DNA of 64,000 nt from Aeromonas australiensis (GCF_000819725.1 NZ_CDDH01000045.1:124001-188000); one strand, 5' to 3'. Shown: positions 39,219-49,439, counted from the first letter of the stretch. Numbers and translations are program-made. The notes: a model not told the origin generated them from the sequence alone.

Positions 39219-39632
39219 TCAGCGCTTGTTCAGCGACTTGATCACCTTGTCCAGTACACCGTTGACAAACTTGTGGCTGTCATCGGCAGCGAAAGCTTTG
39301 GCCAGCTCGATCGCTTCGTTGATGACCACGCGCGGCGGTACATCATCACGACGGGTTAGCTCATAGGTCGCCAGACGCAGGATCGCCTTGTCCACCATGT
39401 CCACCTCATCGAGGGGACGGGAGAGGTAAGGTGCGAAAACCTTGTCCAACTCGTTGCAATGGAGCGATACCCCGAACAGTAGATCGCGGAAGTAGTTCAG
39501 GTCTACACCCTTGGTGTCCTGATCGATCTTGAACTGCTCTTCGATGTCACCCACGTTGGCCTTGGTCATCTGCCACTGGTAGATGGCCTGGGTGGCGCAA
39601 TGACGGGCTTTACGGCGCTCAGACGGTTTCAA
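39219..39632 (-). CDS. nusB: transcription antitermination factor NusB
   Basis: A 137-residue all-helical protein that with S10 binds boxA of rRNA leaders. Opening [18 protein letters not shown] and closing [19 protein letters not shown] are characteristic. It is 14 bases from ribH, as in many gammaproteobacteria. Confidence 0.96.
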   Translation of the reverse strand: MKPSERRKARHCATQAIYQWQMTKANVGDIEEQFKIDQDTKGVDLNYFRDLLFGVSLHCNELDKVFAPYLSRPLDEVDMVDKAILRLATYELTRRDDVPPRVVINEAIELAKAFAADDSHKFVNGVLDKVIKSLNKR

Positions 39633-39646
39633 TGCATTTCTCCTCG

Positions 39647-40117
39647 TTACACGTCCAGTTCTTTCAGGACGTTGATCATTTCAAGCGCTGCCAGTGCAGC
39701 CTCTGCACCCTTGTTACCCGCCTTGGTACCTGCACGCTCGATGGCTTGTTCAATGTTTTCGGTTGTCAGCACGCCGAAGGCAACGGGGATTTCATACTCC
39801 ATCATCACCTGGGCCATGCCTTTGCTGTTCTCGTTTGCCACCAGGTCGAAGTGGTAGGTGCCGCCACGGATGACAGTACCGACCGCCACGATGGCATCAT
39901 ATTTGCCGCTCTTGGCCAGCTTTTTGATAACCAGCGGCATTTCAACTGCACCCGGCACTTTTACCAAAGTCAGGTTGCTCTCCTGTACTTGACCTTGACG
40001 CTTCAGTACATCGACCGCACCACTGACCAGGCTGTCATTGATGAAGCTGTTGAAACGGGCAACAACGATCGCAACGCGCGCTTCGGGAGCGGCAATGTTT
40101 CCTTCAATAACCTTCAT
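39647..40117 (-). CDS. ribH: 6,7-dimethyl-8-ribityllumazine synthase
   Basis: A 156-residue icosahedral enzyme of riboflavin synthesis with [22 protein letters not shown], the substrate loop VPGAVEMPL and [15 protein letters not shown] 40117 has AGGA 6 bases upstream. A terminator-like hairpin and an echo of the ribBA tail separate it from ribBA. Confidence 0.96.
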   Translation of the reverse strand: MKVIEGNIAAPEARVAIVVARFNSFINDSLVSGAVDVLKRQGQVQESNLTLVKVPGAVEMPLVIKKLAKSGKYDAIVAVGTVIRGGTYHFDLVANENSKGMAQVMMEYEIPVAFGVLTTENIEQAIERAGTKAGNKGAEAALAALEMINVLKELDV

Positions 40118-40198
40118 TGGAAATCCTGTATCTGTGAAAGCAAAAGGGCCGGAGTCAAAAGTGCGCACATTCTAGCACAACAGGCCCACGACAAAAAC

Positions 40199-40221
40199 CA
40201 TGGCCGCAATAGAGGGCCATG
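40199..40221 (-). terminator. terminator between ribBA and ribH
   Basis: CATGGCC / GGCCATG stem with loop of 9, followed on the minus strand by GTTTTTG. Other GC-rich repeats (GCCGGCG / CGCCGGC, about 40239-40260) lie upstream. ribH likely depends partly on read-through or its own promoter. Confidence 0.65.
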
Positions 40222-40316
40222 ATCGCCAATTCAACGGGCCGGCGTGGTCATGCGCCGGCATACTCCACGCCTTGCCGAGGACGGATAACGCCCTCTGCAA
40301 GCCGCAGCTATGGCTG

Positions 40317-40376
40317 TTACTCGCCTATGTATTCAACCACTTCCAGACCGAAACCGCCCGGAAGGAGATGGTACTT
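40317..40376 (-). pseudogene. duplicated 3' tail of ribBA ('echo')
   Basis: Twenty codons ending in TAA read [19 protein letters not shown], against [18 protein letters not shown] at the true end of RibBA. The copy starts 13 bases after the ribBA stop, is one codon longer, has several silent and conservative changes, and lacks a start codon in its frame. It is a remnant from duplication or recombination, not a functional gene as far as can be seen. Confidence 0.85.
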
Positions 40377-40389
40377 CTCTGGTGGAACA

Positions 40390-41499
40390 TTACTCGCCGA
40401 CGTACTCAACCACTTCCAGACCGAAACCGCCGAGGGCATGGTACTTCTTCGGCGAGCTCAGCAGGCGCATCTTGCTCACGCCAAGGGCCTTGAGGATCTG
40501 GGAACCCACACCAACCCGGCGTGAGGTGCCCTGTCGCTTGGCTCCTTCCGGCGCCAGCCCCTTGTCGGCGGCTTCAAAACCCTTAACCCTGGCCAGCAGT
40601 TCGGCGCCATGGGCTTCAGCCCCCAGAATCACCAGCACACCGCCCTCGTCGGCGATGCGGGCCATGGATTTTGGTAGCGGCCAACTACGGGTAGCGTGAC
40701 GGTCGGTCAGCAGCAGGTCGCTCAGCACGTCGTGCAGGTGTACCCGCACCAGGGTTGGCTGATCGGTCTGTACCTCACCCTTTTTCAGAGCGAAGTGAAC
40801 CTGATTGTCGATGGTGTCGCGGAAGGTGATGAGGTCGAACTCGCCAAACTCGGTGGGCAGCTTGCACTCGGCCACCTTCTCGACCGTGGTCTCGTGCTGG
40901 TTGCGGTACTCGATAAGATCGGCGATGGTGCCAAGCTTGATGCCGTGCTGCTCGGCGAAGAGTTCCAAATCCGGACGGCGCGCCATGGTGCCATCTTCAT
41001 TGAGGATCTCGACGATGACTGCCGCAGGCTCGTAACCGGCCAGACGGGCCAGATCGCAGCCCGCTTCGGTGTGGCCGGCACGGGTCAGCACACCGCCATC
41101 CTGCGCCATCAGCGGGAAGATATGGCCCGGCTGGACCAGATCGGCGGCCTTGGCGTTCGGCGCCACAGCCGCTTGCACGGTCACTGCCCGATCGGCAGCG
41201 GAAATACCTGTGGTCACCCCTTCTGCCGCCTCGATGGAGACGGTAAAGGCGGTGGAGAACTGGGCATTGTTGCGATCCACCATCAGCGGCAGCGCCAGCT
41301 GTTTGCAACGATCCTGGGTCAGGGTCAGGCAGATGAGGCCACGGCCGTAGCGGGCCATGAAGTTGATATCCTCCGGGCGGACGCAGGAGGCGGCCATGAT
41401 GAGGTCCCCTTCGTTCTCCCTGTCTTCGTCATCCATCAGGATCACCATCTTGCCAGCCTTGATATCGGCAATGATCTCCTGGGTTGTGCTCAGCGCCAT
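40390..41499 (-). CDS. ribBA: 3,4-dihydroxy-2-butanone-4-phosphate synthase fused to a degenerate GTP cyclohydrolase II domain
   Basis: 369 residues. The N-terminal RibB half (1-200) is intact: [22 protein letters not shown] and [14 protein letters not shown]. The C-terminal RibA-like half (about 205-369) lacks the GECLTGD...C.C zinc cluster of GTP cyclohydrolase II; the corresponding stretch reads [19 protein letters not shown] without cysteines. I therefore infer that only DHBP synthase activity remains, with a separate ribA elsewhere. It lies between ribE and ribH. Confidence 0.92.
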   Translation of the reverse strand: MALSTTQEIIADIKAGKMVILMDDEDRENEGDLIMAASCVRPEDINFMARYGRGLICLTLTQDRCKQLALPLMVDRNNAQFSTAFTVSIEAAEGVTTGISAADRAVTVQAAVAPNAKAADLVQPGHIFPLMAQDGGVLTRAGHTEAGCDLARLAGYEPAAVIVEILNEDGTMARRPDLELFAEQHGIKLGTIADLIEYRNQHETTVEKVAECKLPTEFGEFDLITFRDTIDNQVHFALKKGEVQTDQPTLVRVHLHDVLSDLLLTDRHATRSWPLPKSMARIADEGGVLVILGAEAHGAELLARVKGFEAADKGLAPEGAKRQGTSRRVGVGSQILKALGVSKMRLLSSPKKYHALGGFGLEVVEYVGE

Positions 41500-41561
41500 G
41501 GGCTACTCCGTCTCTCTGATTGGGGATTGAGCCCGCAAGCTCAACGGGAATGGGAAATATG

Positions 41562-41604
41562 CTGCTCTAGATTGGGGCACAAGAGCCCATTTCAATCAGA
41601 GCAG
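41562..41604 (-). other. extended hairpin in the ribE-ribBA gap
   Basis: CTGCTCT / AGAGCAG plus GATTG / CAATC (one bulged base) and an inner GGG / CCC give a long imperfect stem 60 bases upstream of ribBA. There is no T-tract and no match to the FMN riboswitch core, so it is a candidate structured leader or processing site only. Confidence 0.4.
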
Positions 41605-41647
41605 GATCACATAAAATCGTTTTGGTGGCCGGGTTTAGCGCACACTG

Positions 41648-42301
41648 TTAGAGAAAACCGGCCTTGGCCAGCGTCTCCATGGTCAGGGTGGAGGCGCTGC
41701 TCTCCTGACGCTTGCCCATCATCAGCCGCTCCAGATAGCGGGCGATCTGATCCACCTCGAGGTTGACCTTGTGACCCGGCTTCCAGCTGGCGATGGTGGT
41801 CTCCTGGGCGGTGTGGGGCACGATCGTCAGGCGGAAAAGGTCCCCCTGCACCGCGTTGACGGTGAGGCTGATGCCATCCACCGCGATGGAACCCTTCTCG
41901 GCAATGTAGCGGGAGAGCTCCCCCGGCGCCTTGATCCAGTACTCGATAGCGCGGCCGCTGCTGGAGACGCTTTTCACCTCCCCTACCCCATCCACGTGGC
42001 CGGAGACCAGATGGCCGCCGAGACGGGAAGTGGGCATCAGCGCCTTTTCGAGGTTGACCCGATCACCCACCCGAGCCTCGGCAAAACCGGTACGGGAGAG
42101 AGTTTCCAGCGACACATCGGCGATATAGCGCTTGTCGCCCAGCGCCACCACCGTGAGGCAGACGCCGTTGGTGGCAATGGAGTCGCCCAGCTTGACGTCG
42201 CTAAAATCCAGGCCCGGGGCGTGCACGGTGAGGGCCATGTCGTCGCCCTGACGGCGCAGTTCGGCCAGGGTTCCCACCGCTTCGATAATTCCGGTAAACA
42301 T
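41648..42301 (-). CDS. ribE: riboflavin synthase alpha subunit
   Basis: 217 residues with the internally duplicated lumazine-binding barrel: MFTGIIEAVGTL...VNGVCLTVVAL-type first half, and second half from GGHLVSGHVDGVGEV with DGISLTVNAV. ATG 42301 has AAGGTGAT 4-9 bases upstream. Follows ribD by 55 bases. Confidence 0.96.
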   Translation of the reverse strand: MFTGIIEAVGTLAELRRQGDDMALTVHAPGLDFSDVKLGDSIATNGVCLTVVALGDKRYIADVSLETLSRTGFAEARVGDRVNLEKALMPTSRLGGHLVSGHVDGVGEVKSVSSSGRAIEYWIKAPGELSRYIAEKGSIAVDGISLTVNAVQGDLFRLTIVPHTAQETTIASWKPGHKVNLEVDQIARYLERLMMGKRQESSASTLTMETLAKAGFL

Positions 42302-42356
42302 GCAGATCACCTTGCTGATGACGGGGGCTGATGATCCCCCCTTGAACATTGATAAA

Positions 42357-43466
42357 TCAGGCTATTTTGGCGGTAATGCGAATATCCTGCCCCACCATGC
42401 GCACATCCTTGATGGCGAGCTTGGGGGCCTGGAACAGCCGGGTCAGGCCCGGTAGATGGAACAGGCCGCGCCCTTCATCGCCCATCAGCTTGGGCGCCTG
42501 ATAGAGCACCAGCTCATCCACCAGCCCTTTTTCCAGTAGAGCGCCGCACAGCCGTGGCCCCGCCTCGACCAGCACCGAGTTGACGTTCTGTTTGGCCAGC
42601 AGCATGAACAGGCTGACCAGATCCAGCTTGCCATCGAGCAGCGGCAGCTCCAGCTGCTGCACCCACGCGGGCCACTCACCGGACGCCTTGTGACGGGCCA
42701 CCAGCACCGGGCTCTCGCTCTGGAACAGTGGCAGGTCAGGGGTCAGCCGGTTTTGCGAATCGACGATGACCCGCAGCGGCTGACGCAGGGTCTCTTTGGG
42801 GTAGCTCGCCTTCACCGAGGGGGGCAGCTCGTCCCAGCGCACGGTCAGGGAGGCACCATCGACCAGCACGGTTTCAGCGCTGGAGAGCACCGCATCATGG
42901 CGGGCCCGCAGTCGTTGCACGTCGCGGCGCGCATCGGGGGAGGTGATCCACTGGCTCTCACCGCTCGCCATGGCGGTGCGGCCATCGAGGCTGGCCCCCA
43001 GCTTGACGGTCACCCGCGGGAAGGCGGTACGCATCCGCTTGAAAAAGCCCGGGTTGAGCGCCTCGGCTTCGCTCGCCAGCAGGCCGAAATCGGTTTTGAT
43101 GCCCGCTTCGGAGAGCATGCGCAGGCCACGTCCGCCCACCTGGGGATTGGGATCGACCATGGCCGCCACCACCCGGGCCACACCGGCCTTGATCAGCGCC
43201 TCGGCGCAGGGGGGAGTACGACCGTGGTGGGAGCAGGGTTCGAGGGTCACATAGGCGGTGGCGCCGCGGGCGTTGTCACCGGCGGCGCGCAGGGCGTAGA
43301 CCTCGGCATGGGGCTCGCCCGCCTTCTGATGCCACCCTTCGCCAATCACCACGCCATCCTTGACCAGCACGGCGCCGACGCAGGGATTGGGGGCCGTGGT
43401 GTAGCGGCCGCGGCGGGCCAGTTCGAGGGCCCGACTCATCCATTGGTAATCATCTTGACTAAACAT
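42357..43466 (-). CDS. ribD: bifunctional riboflavin deaminase/reductase RibD
   Basis: 369 residues. The N-terminal deaminase (1-145) has the zinc site HAEVYAL and PCSHHGRTPPC; the C-terminal reductase (146-366) has KLGASLDGRTAMASGESQWI and the VLVEAGPRLCGALL motif. AAGGAG is 5 bases before ATG 43466. It follows nrdR by about 97 bases. Confidence 0.97.
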   Translation of the reverse strand: MFSQDDYQWMSRALELARRGRYTTAPNPCVGAVLVKDGVVIGEGWHQKAGEPHAEVYALRAAGDNARGATAYVTLEPCSHHGRTPPCAEALIKAGVARVVAAMVDPNPQVGGRGLRMLSEAGIKTDFGLLASEAEALNPGFFKRMRTAFPRVTVKLGASLDGRTAMASGESQWITSPDARRDVQRLRARHDAVLSSAETVLVDGASLTVRWDELPPSVKASYPKETLRQPLRVIVDSQNRLTPDLPLFQSESPVLVARHKASGEWPAWVQQLELPLLDGKLDLVSLFMLLAKQNVNSVLVEAGPRLCGALLEKGLVDELVLYQAPKLMGDEGRGLFHLPGLTRLFQAPKLAIKDVRMVGQDIRITAKIA

Positions 43467-43563
43467 TCGGGCTCCTTTGACAACACATCTCGACTTTACG
43501 CAGTATCGTAGGTTCGATTAGCGCAGCGTGATCGGACGCGGCAACATGGCTGAGAATGGAGGT

Positions 43564-44013
43564 TTACTTCTCCAGCTTGGCGATCTCTTCACCGAACTCG
43601 CGAATATCTTCGAAGCTGCGATAGACGGAGGCAAAGCGGATATAGGCCACCTTGTCCAGACTCTTGAGCTCATCCATCACCAGATTGCCCACCAGCTCGG
43701 AGGCGACTTCGCGCTCGCCGGTGGCACGCAGGCGGGATTTGATATGGTTGACCGCTTTTTCGATGGCCTCCATGCTCACCGGCCGCTTCTCCAGCGCCCG
43801 CAGGATGCCGGCGCGCAGTTTGTCTTCGTTGAACGGCTCGCGGGAACCGTTGGACTTGATGACGCGGGGCATCACCAGCTCGGCCATCTCGAAGGTGGTA
43901 AAACGCTCGTGACAGAGCAGGCACTCACGACGGCGGCGCACCTGATGGCCTTCTGCCACCAGACGGGAATCGATCACCTTGGTATCAACCGCACTACAGA
44001 ATGGGCAATGCAT
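43564..44013 (-). CDS. nrdR: transcriptional repressor NrdR
   Basis: 149 residues, exactly the usual size. Zinc ribbon [18 protein letters not shown]...[12 protein letters not shown] followed by the ATP-cone (about 49-139). It represses ribonucleotide reductase genes in response to (d)ATP. ATG 44013 chosen from the zinc-ribbon start. Next to ribD as in E. coli. Confidence 0.97.
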   Translation of the reverse strand: MHCPFCSAVDTKVIDSRLVAEGHQVRRRRECLLCHERFTTFEMAELVMPRVIKSNGSREPFNEDKLRAGILRALEKRPVSMEAIEKAVNHIKSRLRATGEREVASELVGNLVMDELKSLDKVAYIRFASVYRSFEDIREFGEEIAKLEK

Positions 44014-44148
44014 CGGACCTCCGGCGTTAATGGAACAGGGATCGGCCCGGCGGGCCAGGATCCAGGTCGGCCAGTGTAGCACGGCCATCCAACCGTGGTA
44101 AAAAGCGGAAAAGCGTGATTTTTCTGTTCGTTATCACTAATGGGCAAC

Positions 44149-44625
44149 TCACTCGTCGTAAGGCAGAGTATCGGGATCACAACCTAGATAATCGGGGGCT
44201 GGGTCGACCGTAAACTGCACCGCATCGATATAGTCATGACCCAGCATCAATGCCTTGCCTATCCGGTGCATGCCATCCATCACCCGACCGGCGCTGTCGA
44301 GAATGATCGGATAGGCGAGATCCGCCGCTATGATGAGCTGGCAGTGCTCGACCACGCTGCGCACCGTGGGAGTGGCGCTGCCATGGCCATACCAGTGATC
44401 ACGGTCAAGCTCGGCAATGTCGCTCAATGCCACCGCCTGCAGCGGCAGATCACGGCTCAGTCGCACCAACCGCCGTACATCCCATGCCAGCAGCCCCTGC
44501 TCACTGGCACGAAAGTGATACTGGGCGCGGATTACCAGCCGAAGCTCCGCCTCCAGCGCCTTGTCCCGCTCTACGCAGGAGTGTGCCTCTTCGCTCGGTA
44601 TCTTCTCTTCGTGGTTCAATCTCAT
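44149..44625 (-). CDS. small ParB/Srx-like domain protein, unknown function
   Basis: 158 residues. The C-terminal half (YPIILDSAGRVMDGMHRIGK, then ALMLGHDYIDAVQF) resembles the ParB/sulfiredoxin-like core with its DGxHR motif; the HTH expected of true ParB is absent. ATG 44625 is used since the next ATG upstream falls inside the glyA terminator. It sits between glyA and nrdR, an apparent insertion into a conserved neighbourhood. Confidence 0.7.
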   Translation of the reverse strand: MRLNHEEKIPSEEAHSCVERDKALEAELRLVIRAQYHFRASEQGLLAWDVRRLVRLSRDLPLQAVALSDIAELDRDHWYGHGSATPTVRSVVEHCQLIIAADLAYPIILDSAGRVMDGMHRIGKALMLGHDYIDAVQFTVDPAPDYLGCDPDTLPYDE

Positions 44626-44655
44626 CCCTCTCGTGTTGCCCAACGCCAGAAAAAA

Positions 44656-44679
44656 CAATGCCACCCGAGGGTGGCATTG
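44656..44679 (-). terminator. glyA terminator
   Basis: CAATGCCACCC / GGGTGGCATTG with a 2-base loop, followed on the minus strand by TTTTTTCTGG. Confidence 0.92.
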
Positions 44680-44704
44680 GTCTCAAACCGGATGGTCTGA
44701 CTTA

Positions 44705-45958
44705 TCAGCCATAAACCGGGAAGCGGCGGCAGATATCCAGCACCTTCTCGCGCACGGTGGCCAGCACGGCATCGTTGTCGTGGTTGTCCAGTACGTCGCA
44801 GATCCAGTGGGTCAGCTCGATGGACTCGGCCTCCTTGAAACCACGGCGGGTAATGGCCGGAGTACCGATACGCACACCGGAGGTGACGAACGGGGAGCGC
44901 GGGTCGTTGGGCACGGAGTTCTTGTTGACGGTGATGTTGGCTTTGCCCAACGCAGCGTCAGCATCCTTACCGGTCAGCTCGCGGCCGATCAGGTCAACCA
45001 GCATCAGATGGTTGTCGGTACCGCCGGAGACGATCTTGTAACCGCGCTCGATAAAGGTGGCAGCCATCGCCTTGGCGTTTTTCACAACCTTAGCCTGATA
45101 GGTCTTGAACTCGGGCTCCAGCGCCTCTTTGAAGGCAACAGCTTTACCGGCGATGACGTGCATCAACGGGCCGCCCTGACCACCCGGGAAGACGGCGGAG
45201 TTGAGCTTCTTGTAGAGCTCCTCGTCGTCAGCGGCGGAGAGGATCAGACCACCGCGCGGACCGGCCAGGGTCTTGTGGGTGGTGGAGGTGACCACGTGAG
45301 CGTGGGGCACCGGGTTCGGGTAGACGCCAGCGGCAATCAGACCAGCCACGTGAGCCATGTCGACGAACAGGTAAGCACCGACCTTGTCGGCGATTTCGCG
45401 CATGCGGGCCCAGTCAACGATGCCGGAATAGGCGGAGAAGCCACCGATCATCATCTTCGGCTTGTGCTCGACAGCCTGACGTTCCATGTCGTCGTAGTCG
45501 ATCTTGCCGGACTCATCGATACCGTAAGGCACGATGTTGTAGAGCTTGCCGGAGAAGTTGACCGGAGAGCCGTGGGTCAGGTGACCGCCGTGGGCCAGGT
45601 TCATGCCCAGTACGGTGTCGCCCGGCTGCAGCAGAGCCATGTAAACGGCGCTGTTGGCCTGGGAGCCGGAGTGCGGCTGCACGTTGGCGTAAGTGGCACC
45701 GAACAGCTCTTTGGCGCGCTCGATGGCCAGGGTTTCGACCACATCCACATACTCGCAACCACCGTAGTAACGCTTGGCGGGGTAACCTTCGGCGTACTTG
45801 TTGGTCAGCTGGGAGCCCTGGGCCTCCATGACACGGGGGCTGGTGTAGTTCTCAGACGCAATCAGCTCGATATGCTCTTCCTGACGACGGGTTTCGTCTG
45901 TGATGGCCTGCCACAATTGCGGATCATAATTGGCGATGGTCATGTCACGTTTCAACAT
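44705..45958 (-). CDS. glyA: serine hydroxymethyltransferase
   Basis: A 417-residue PLP enzyme interconverting serine and glycine with tetrahydrofolate. The PLP-lysine is in [36 protein letters not shown] and [19 protein letters not shown] are conserved. ATG 45958 ([12 protein letters not shown]) has AGGAGA about 8 bases upstream and matches E. coli. A PurR-like site sits just upstream of the Shine-Dalgarno. Confidence 0.98.
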   Translation of the reverse strand: MLKRDMTIANYDPQLWQAITDETRRQEEHIELIASENYTSPRVMEAQGSQLTNKYAEGYPAKRYYGGCEYVDVVETLAIERAKELFGATYANVQPHSGSQANSAVYMALLQPGDTVLGMNLAHGGHLTHGSPVNFSGKLYNIVPYGIDESGKIDYDDMERQAVEHKPKMMIGGFSAYSGIVDWARMREIADKVGAYLFVDMAHVAGLIAAGVYPNPVPHAHVVTSTTHKTLAGPRGGLILSAADDEELYKKLNSAVFPGGQGGPLMHVIAGKAVAFKEALEPEFKTYQAKVVKNAKAMAATFIERGYKIVSGGTDNHLMLVDLIGRELTGKDADAALGKANITVNKNSVPNDPRSPFVTSGVRIGTPAITRRGFKEAESIELTHWICDVLDNHDNDAVLATVREKVLDICRRFPVYG

Positions 45959-45970
45959 CCGTTTCTCTCC

Positions 45971-45986
45971 TGAAAATCGTTTGCGC
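45971..45986 (-). promoter_or_regulatory. PurR-like operator upstream of glyA
   Basis: On the minus strand GCGCAAACGATTTTCA matches the core GCAAACG-N-TT of the PurR consensus ANGCAAACGNTTNCNT at 9 of 12 fixed positions. PurR represses glyA in E. coli. Its position just before the ribosome binding site suggests a roadblock-type or leader site, if real. Confidence 0.45.
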
Positions 45987-46282
45987 GTTAGGTGAAGTGG
46001 GCGCGGGCATTGTAACGTGAGCTGGATCAAAGAGACAGTCCAACCACCTAAAAAAATGTTGAATTTATGTTGTAAAAAGCAAGATTCCCTCCCCGTTCAA
46101 TACCCTGGCCACTCCGCCAAATGGCACATTTTTCATCCCGCTGCGGGCGAGCAAAACCCGAAGGGGATCACAACGCCCTCTTTACCCATCCTGTAACATA
46201 CTCATTCGAAACAAATTTAATGATGATGGAGCTGATTGCAGCCATGCATCCGAGGGGCTGCACCTAACCGGAGGAGTTCAAG
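45987..46282. other. glyA upstream region
   Basis: About 300 bases between divergent glyA and the zinc-ribbon gene, AT-rich near 46040-46080 and 46200-46225. It must contain both promoters; no gene, repeat or strong hairpin is seen beyond the PurR-like site. Confidence 0.4.
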
Positions 46283-46567
46283 ATGGAGCATCTGCTGACA
46301 TTCGTGATCCTGGCTGTCTTTTTCCTGTTCTACTGGGTCTACTACACCAGCCAACGCAAACATGTTTCCACCACCTCGTGGGATCAGCTCCCCACCAAAG
46401 CCGACTATCTGGCGGCCCACCCTGAATCAGTCGATGGCGACATCATCTTCTGTTATCACTGCGGCCACCACGAGTTGCTGGAGGTGGGCATGGTGCACCT
46501 GACCGATTTTCGCCGGGAATGGGTCTGCACCAAGTGCAAGCAGGTGCTGTTTCGCGAGATCGAATAA
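46283..46567 (+). CDS. membrane-anchored zinc-ribbon protein, unknown
   Basis: 94 residues. One N-terminal membrane helix (about 4-22, LLTFVILAVFFLFYWVYY) is followed by a soluble domain with paired CYHC and CTKC knuckles 36 residues apart, a likely zinc ribbon. A strong GGAGGAG precedes ATG 46283. No family recognised. Convergent with torS. Confidence 0.75.
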   Translation: MEHLLTFVILAVFFLFYWVYYTSQRKHVSTTSWDQLPTKADYLAAHPESVDGDIIFCYHCGHHELLEVGMVHLTDFRREWVCTKCKQVLFREIE

Positions 46568-46616
46568 CGGCGCAGGGGTGCCCCCCCCTCTAAACGTTGT
46601 GCATAGCCAGCAGGGA

Positions 46617-49439
46617 TCAGGGCTGCGCATCCCTGTTGGCCGCCAGCCACTGTTGCAGCCCGCTCACCGCCGCTTCGAATTGCGCCCCGATTGCCGCAGG
46701 CTCACCACCCCCCGCCTCAAGAGCCGCACAGTGGCTGGCAAATTCGGTCAACCCCAGCGCCAGCGCACTCCCCTTTAGCTTGTGCGCCAGCTGACGTTGC
46801 TCGCTCCCCTCCCCCTGCGCCAACTTATCCACCAACATCCGCCCTTGCGACTCAAACAGCGCGACCAGCTGGCGGATCCGCACCATGCCGAGCAGGGGCA
46901 GATCGGCGTCCAGCACCGGATTGGCCCACCCGGGCTGGTTAGTTGAGGGCGCGGCAGCTAGTTGCACAGGAGGCTCGATAGAGGCACCTGCCTGCCGAAA
47001 CAGCTGATCGATGGCGTTTGCCAACACCGCCAGCCGCACCGGCTTGCCGACAAAATCGACAAACCCGGCGGCGAGGCAGTGGCGGATATCCTCCGGATAC
47101 ATCTGGGCCGAAATGGCGATGGCAGGCAGCGGCCGCTCATGCATCTCTTCACTGATGGCGGCCAGATCCTCGCGCAGGGTCATGCCGTCCATATCGGGCA
47201 GATTGATATCAAGCAGCGCCAGCTCGAAGGGACGCTCGGTCACCAGCGCCAGCGCACTGCGACCATCCTCCGCCAGGGTGACGCGATGACCGAGCCGGGT
47301 CAGCATGCCGTGCGCCACCAGCCGGTTGATCTCGTTATCCTCCACCAGCAGGATGTCACGGGACTGGCCAAGGTGCAGCGGTTGCGCCTCGGCAGGCAGC
47401 TGGGCGCTCGAGCGCTGCAACGGCAAACTGAAGCTGAATTCACACCCCTTGCCCGGTTCGCTGACAAGGATAAGCTCCCCCCCCATGGCGGCCACCAGCT
47501 TGCGGCTGATCGCCAGTCCCAGCCCGGTGCCGCCCTGATGGCCTATATCACGCTTGCGCTGGCGAAATGCCTCGAACACCGCCTCCTGCTCATCGGCCGG
47601 AATGCCGGGGCCTGTATCGCGCACCACAAACCGGATGCAGGGCTCGGCGCAAGGGCCCTGACAGACAAGGGGCGCCACCGTCAGGGTAATCTGGCCACGG
47701 GCGGTAAACTTGACCGCATTGCCGAGCAAGTTGCCGAGCACCTGGCGCAGCTTGCCCAGATCCCCCTCGACCACAGGCGCCAGTCCGGGCGCATACTCCA
47801 GCGCCAGGGTGACCCCCTTGGCCGCCGCCTTTGGTCGAAACAACGCGCAGAGCTCATCCACCAGCTGGAACAGGGGGAAGGGTTCGCGGCGCGCCTCCAC
47901 ATGGCCCGCCTCTATCTTGGAGTAGTCGAGAATGTCGTTGAGGATCTCCAGCAGGGATTCGCCACTGTGCTCGATGGCGGCCAGATAGCGCTGCTGGGTA
48001 TCGTTGAGATGGGTATCTTCCAGCAGTGTCAGCCCCCCCAGAATGCCGTTCATGGGGGTGCGGATCTCGTGGCTCATGGTGGCGAGAAACACCGACTTGG
48101 CCCGGTTTGCCTGTTCGGCCTCGGCGCGGGCCTGCCGCTGCTTCTCCACCTCCTCATTGAGCCGCTCGTTGGCGTGGCTGAGCTGGCCAGTGCGCTCCTC
48201 GACCCGCGACTCCAGCTCGCGCTGATAACGGCCCAGCTCAACCGCATTGTCACGAAACACCTGCAGGGCCCGGCCCAGCTCCGCCAGCTCATCGCGCCCG
48301 GTACTGGCGATCGGCTCAAGGGGGGCCAGATCCCCGCGCGCCAACCGGCTCATCCCCGCCACCGCCCGTTGCAGCGGCCAGACGATCCGGCCGTAGACCA
48401 TGCGCCACATCAGCAGCATCAGCAGTAGCAGGGTGAGCAGGCCAATGGCCATCAGCGCCTGCTCCAGCAGCCTTAGGCGCTGACTTAGCGCCTGCTGGCT
48501 CTGCCCCAGCGAATCGCGGGCACGGCTGACCAGCTCTCCGACCTGCTGGTTGAGGCTGCTCATCAAGGCTTCGTTGGCATTGGCCAGCACCCGTAGCGCC
48601 TCCCCCTTGCCGAGCCAGTCGCTGCGCAGTTGCACCAGCTTGTCGCTCTGCGCCAGCACAGTCAGCGCCTGCTCCACCGCCTGCCGGCGGGCCGGATCGG
48701 TCACCGCCCCGGCCCGCAGTTGCAAGATAGCCAGCTCCCGCCGCCCCTCTTGCAATAGCGTTTGCAACTGTTCCTGCCGTTCGCTGCGCCACATCTCCTC
48801 GATACGCTGCTGCTGCATCAGGGTGCGATGACGCAGCTCGGTCATCTGCTCCAGCCAGTCGAGATCTTGCTCCAGCAAGCGATCCAGCGTCCGGGTCGCC
48901 TGCGCACCTTGTTGTTGGTAGAGGGAACCCAGCCCCGCCACCATCACGGTTTCGGCATTCTCCATCTGGCTGCGCGCCAGCTCGGCGATCTGTCCGGCCG
49001 CCGCCACCAGACGGGCCCGCTGCGCCTCCCCCTGCGCCATCAGGGTCAACCGCTCCCCCACCAGCCAGCCCTGCTGACCCAGATTGCCGATGATGCTCTG
49101 ACTGAGCTGATCGAGGCTTGTTGAACCCTGCCCACGGTCGAGTTGCGCCAGCACCTGTTGTAGCTGTTGCCCCTGCAGAGTGAGCAAGCGCCCCTGATGC
49201 TCCCGCTCCTGCTCGCTGGTTGCGGTGGCCAGCAGCCGTGACGCGCTCTGGATCTCGCCGCTGAGGCGAGAGAGCGTGCGGGCCAGCTCCTGATCGGCCA
49301 ACGTCTGCTGCACCCCTTGCTCCAGCTGGCGCAGATGGCTAAGCCCCACCCAGCCCAGCAGGGAGGCACTCAGGGTCAACAACGCCATCAGGGAGAAGGC
49401 CAGCAGCAACTTGCCACCCAGGCCGGAAAAGATTCTCAC
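46617..49439 (-). CDS. torS: TMAO sensor hybrid histidine kinase TorS
   Basis: A 940-residue tripartite phosphorelay kinase. TM1 (about 10-30), a large helical periplasmic sensor (about 31-325), TM2 (about 330-350), HAMP, HisKA with [11 protein letters not shown], HATPase with [11 protein letters not shown], receiver ([12 protein letters not shown]) and a C-terminal HPt ([14 protein letters not shown]). GTG 49439 is chosen because AAGGGA lies 6 bases upstream and the protein then opens [15 protein letters not shown]. Divergent torT begins 70 bases away, as in E. coli torS-torT. Confidence 0.93.
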   Translation of the reverse strand: MRIFSGLGGKLLLAFSLMALLTLSASLLGWVGLSHLRQLEQGVQQTLADQELARTLSRLSGEIQSASRLLATATSEQEREHQGRLLTLQGQQLQQVLAQLDRGQGSTSLDQLSQSIIGNLGQQGWLVGERLTLMAQGEAQRARLVAAAGQIAELARSQMENAETVMVAGLGSLYQQQGAQATRTLDRLLEQDLDWLEQMTELRHRTLMQQQRIEEMWRSERQEQLQTLLQEGRRELAILQLRAGAVTDPARRQAVEQALTVLAQSDKLVQLRSDWLGKGEALRVLANANEALMSSLNQQVGELVSRARDSLGQSQQALSQRLRLLEQALMAIGLLTLLLLMLLMWRMVYGRIVWPLQRAVAGMSRLARGDLAPLEPIASTGRDELAELGRALQVFRDNAVELGRYQRELESRVEERTGQLSHANERLNEEVEKQRQARAEAEQANRAKSVFLATMSHEIRTPMNGILGGLTLLEDTHLNDTQQRYLAAIEHSGESLLEILNDILDYSKIEAGHVEARREPFPLFQLVDELCALFRPKAAAKGVTLALEYAPGLAPVVEGDLGKLRQVLGNLLGNAVKFTARGQITLTVAPLVCQGPCAEPCIRFVVRDTGPGIPADEQEAVFEAFRQRKRDIGHQGGTGLGLAISRKLVAAMGGELILVSEPGKGCEFSFSLPLQRSSAQLPAEAQPLHLGQSRDILLVEDNEINRLVAHGMLTRLGHRVTLAEDGRSALALVTERPFELALLDINLPDMDGMTLREDLAAISEEMHERPLPAIAISAQMYPEDIRHCLAAGFVDFVGKPVRLAVLANAIDQLFRQAGASIEPPVQLAAAPSTNQPGWANPVLDADLPLLGMVRIRQLVALFESQGRMLVDKLAQGEGSEQRQLAHKLKGSALALGLTEFASHCAALEAGGGEPAAIGAQFEAAVSGLQQWLAANRDAQP

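Noticed and set aside
41500-43563. FMN riboswitch in front of riboflavin genes
   Set aside because: No match to the conserved RFN core in any of the rib gaps; only an unrelated imperfect hairpin at 41562-41604.
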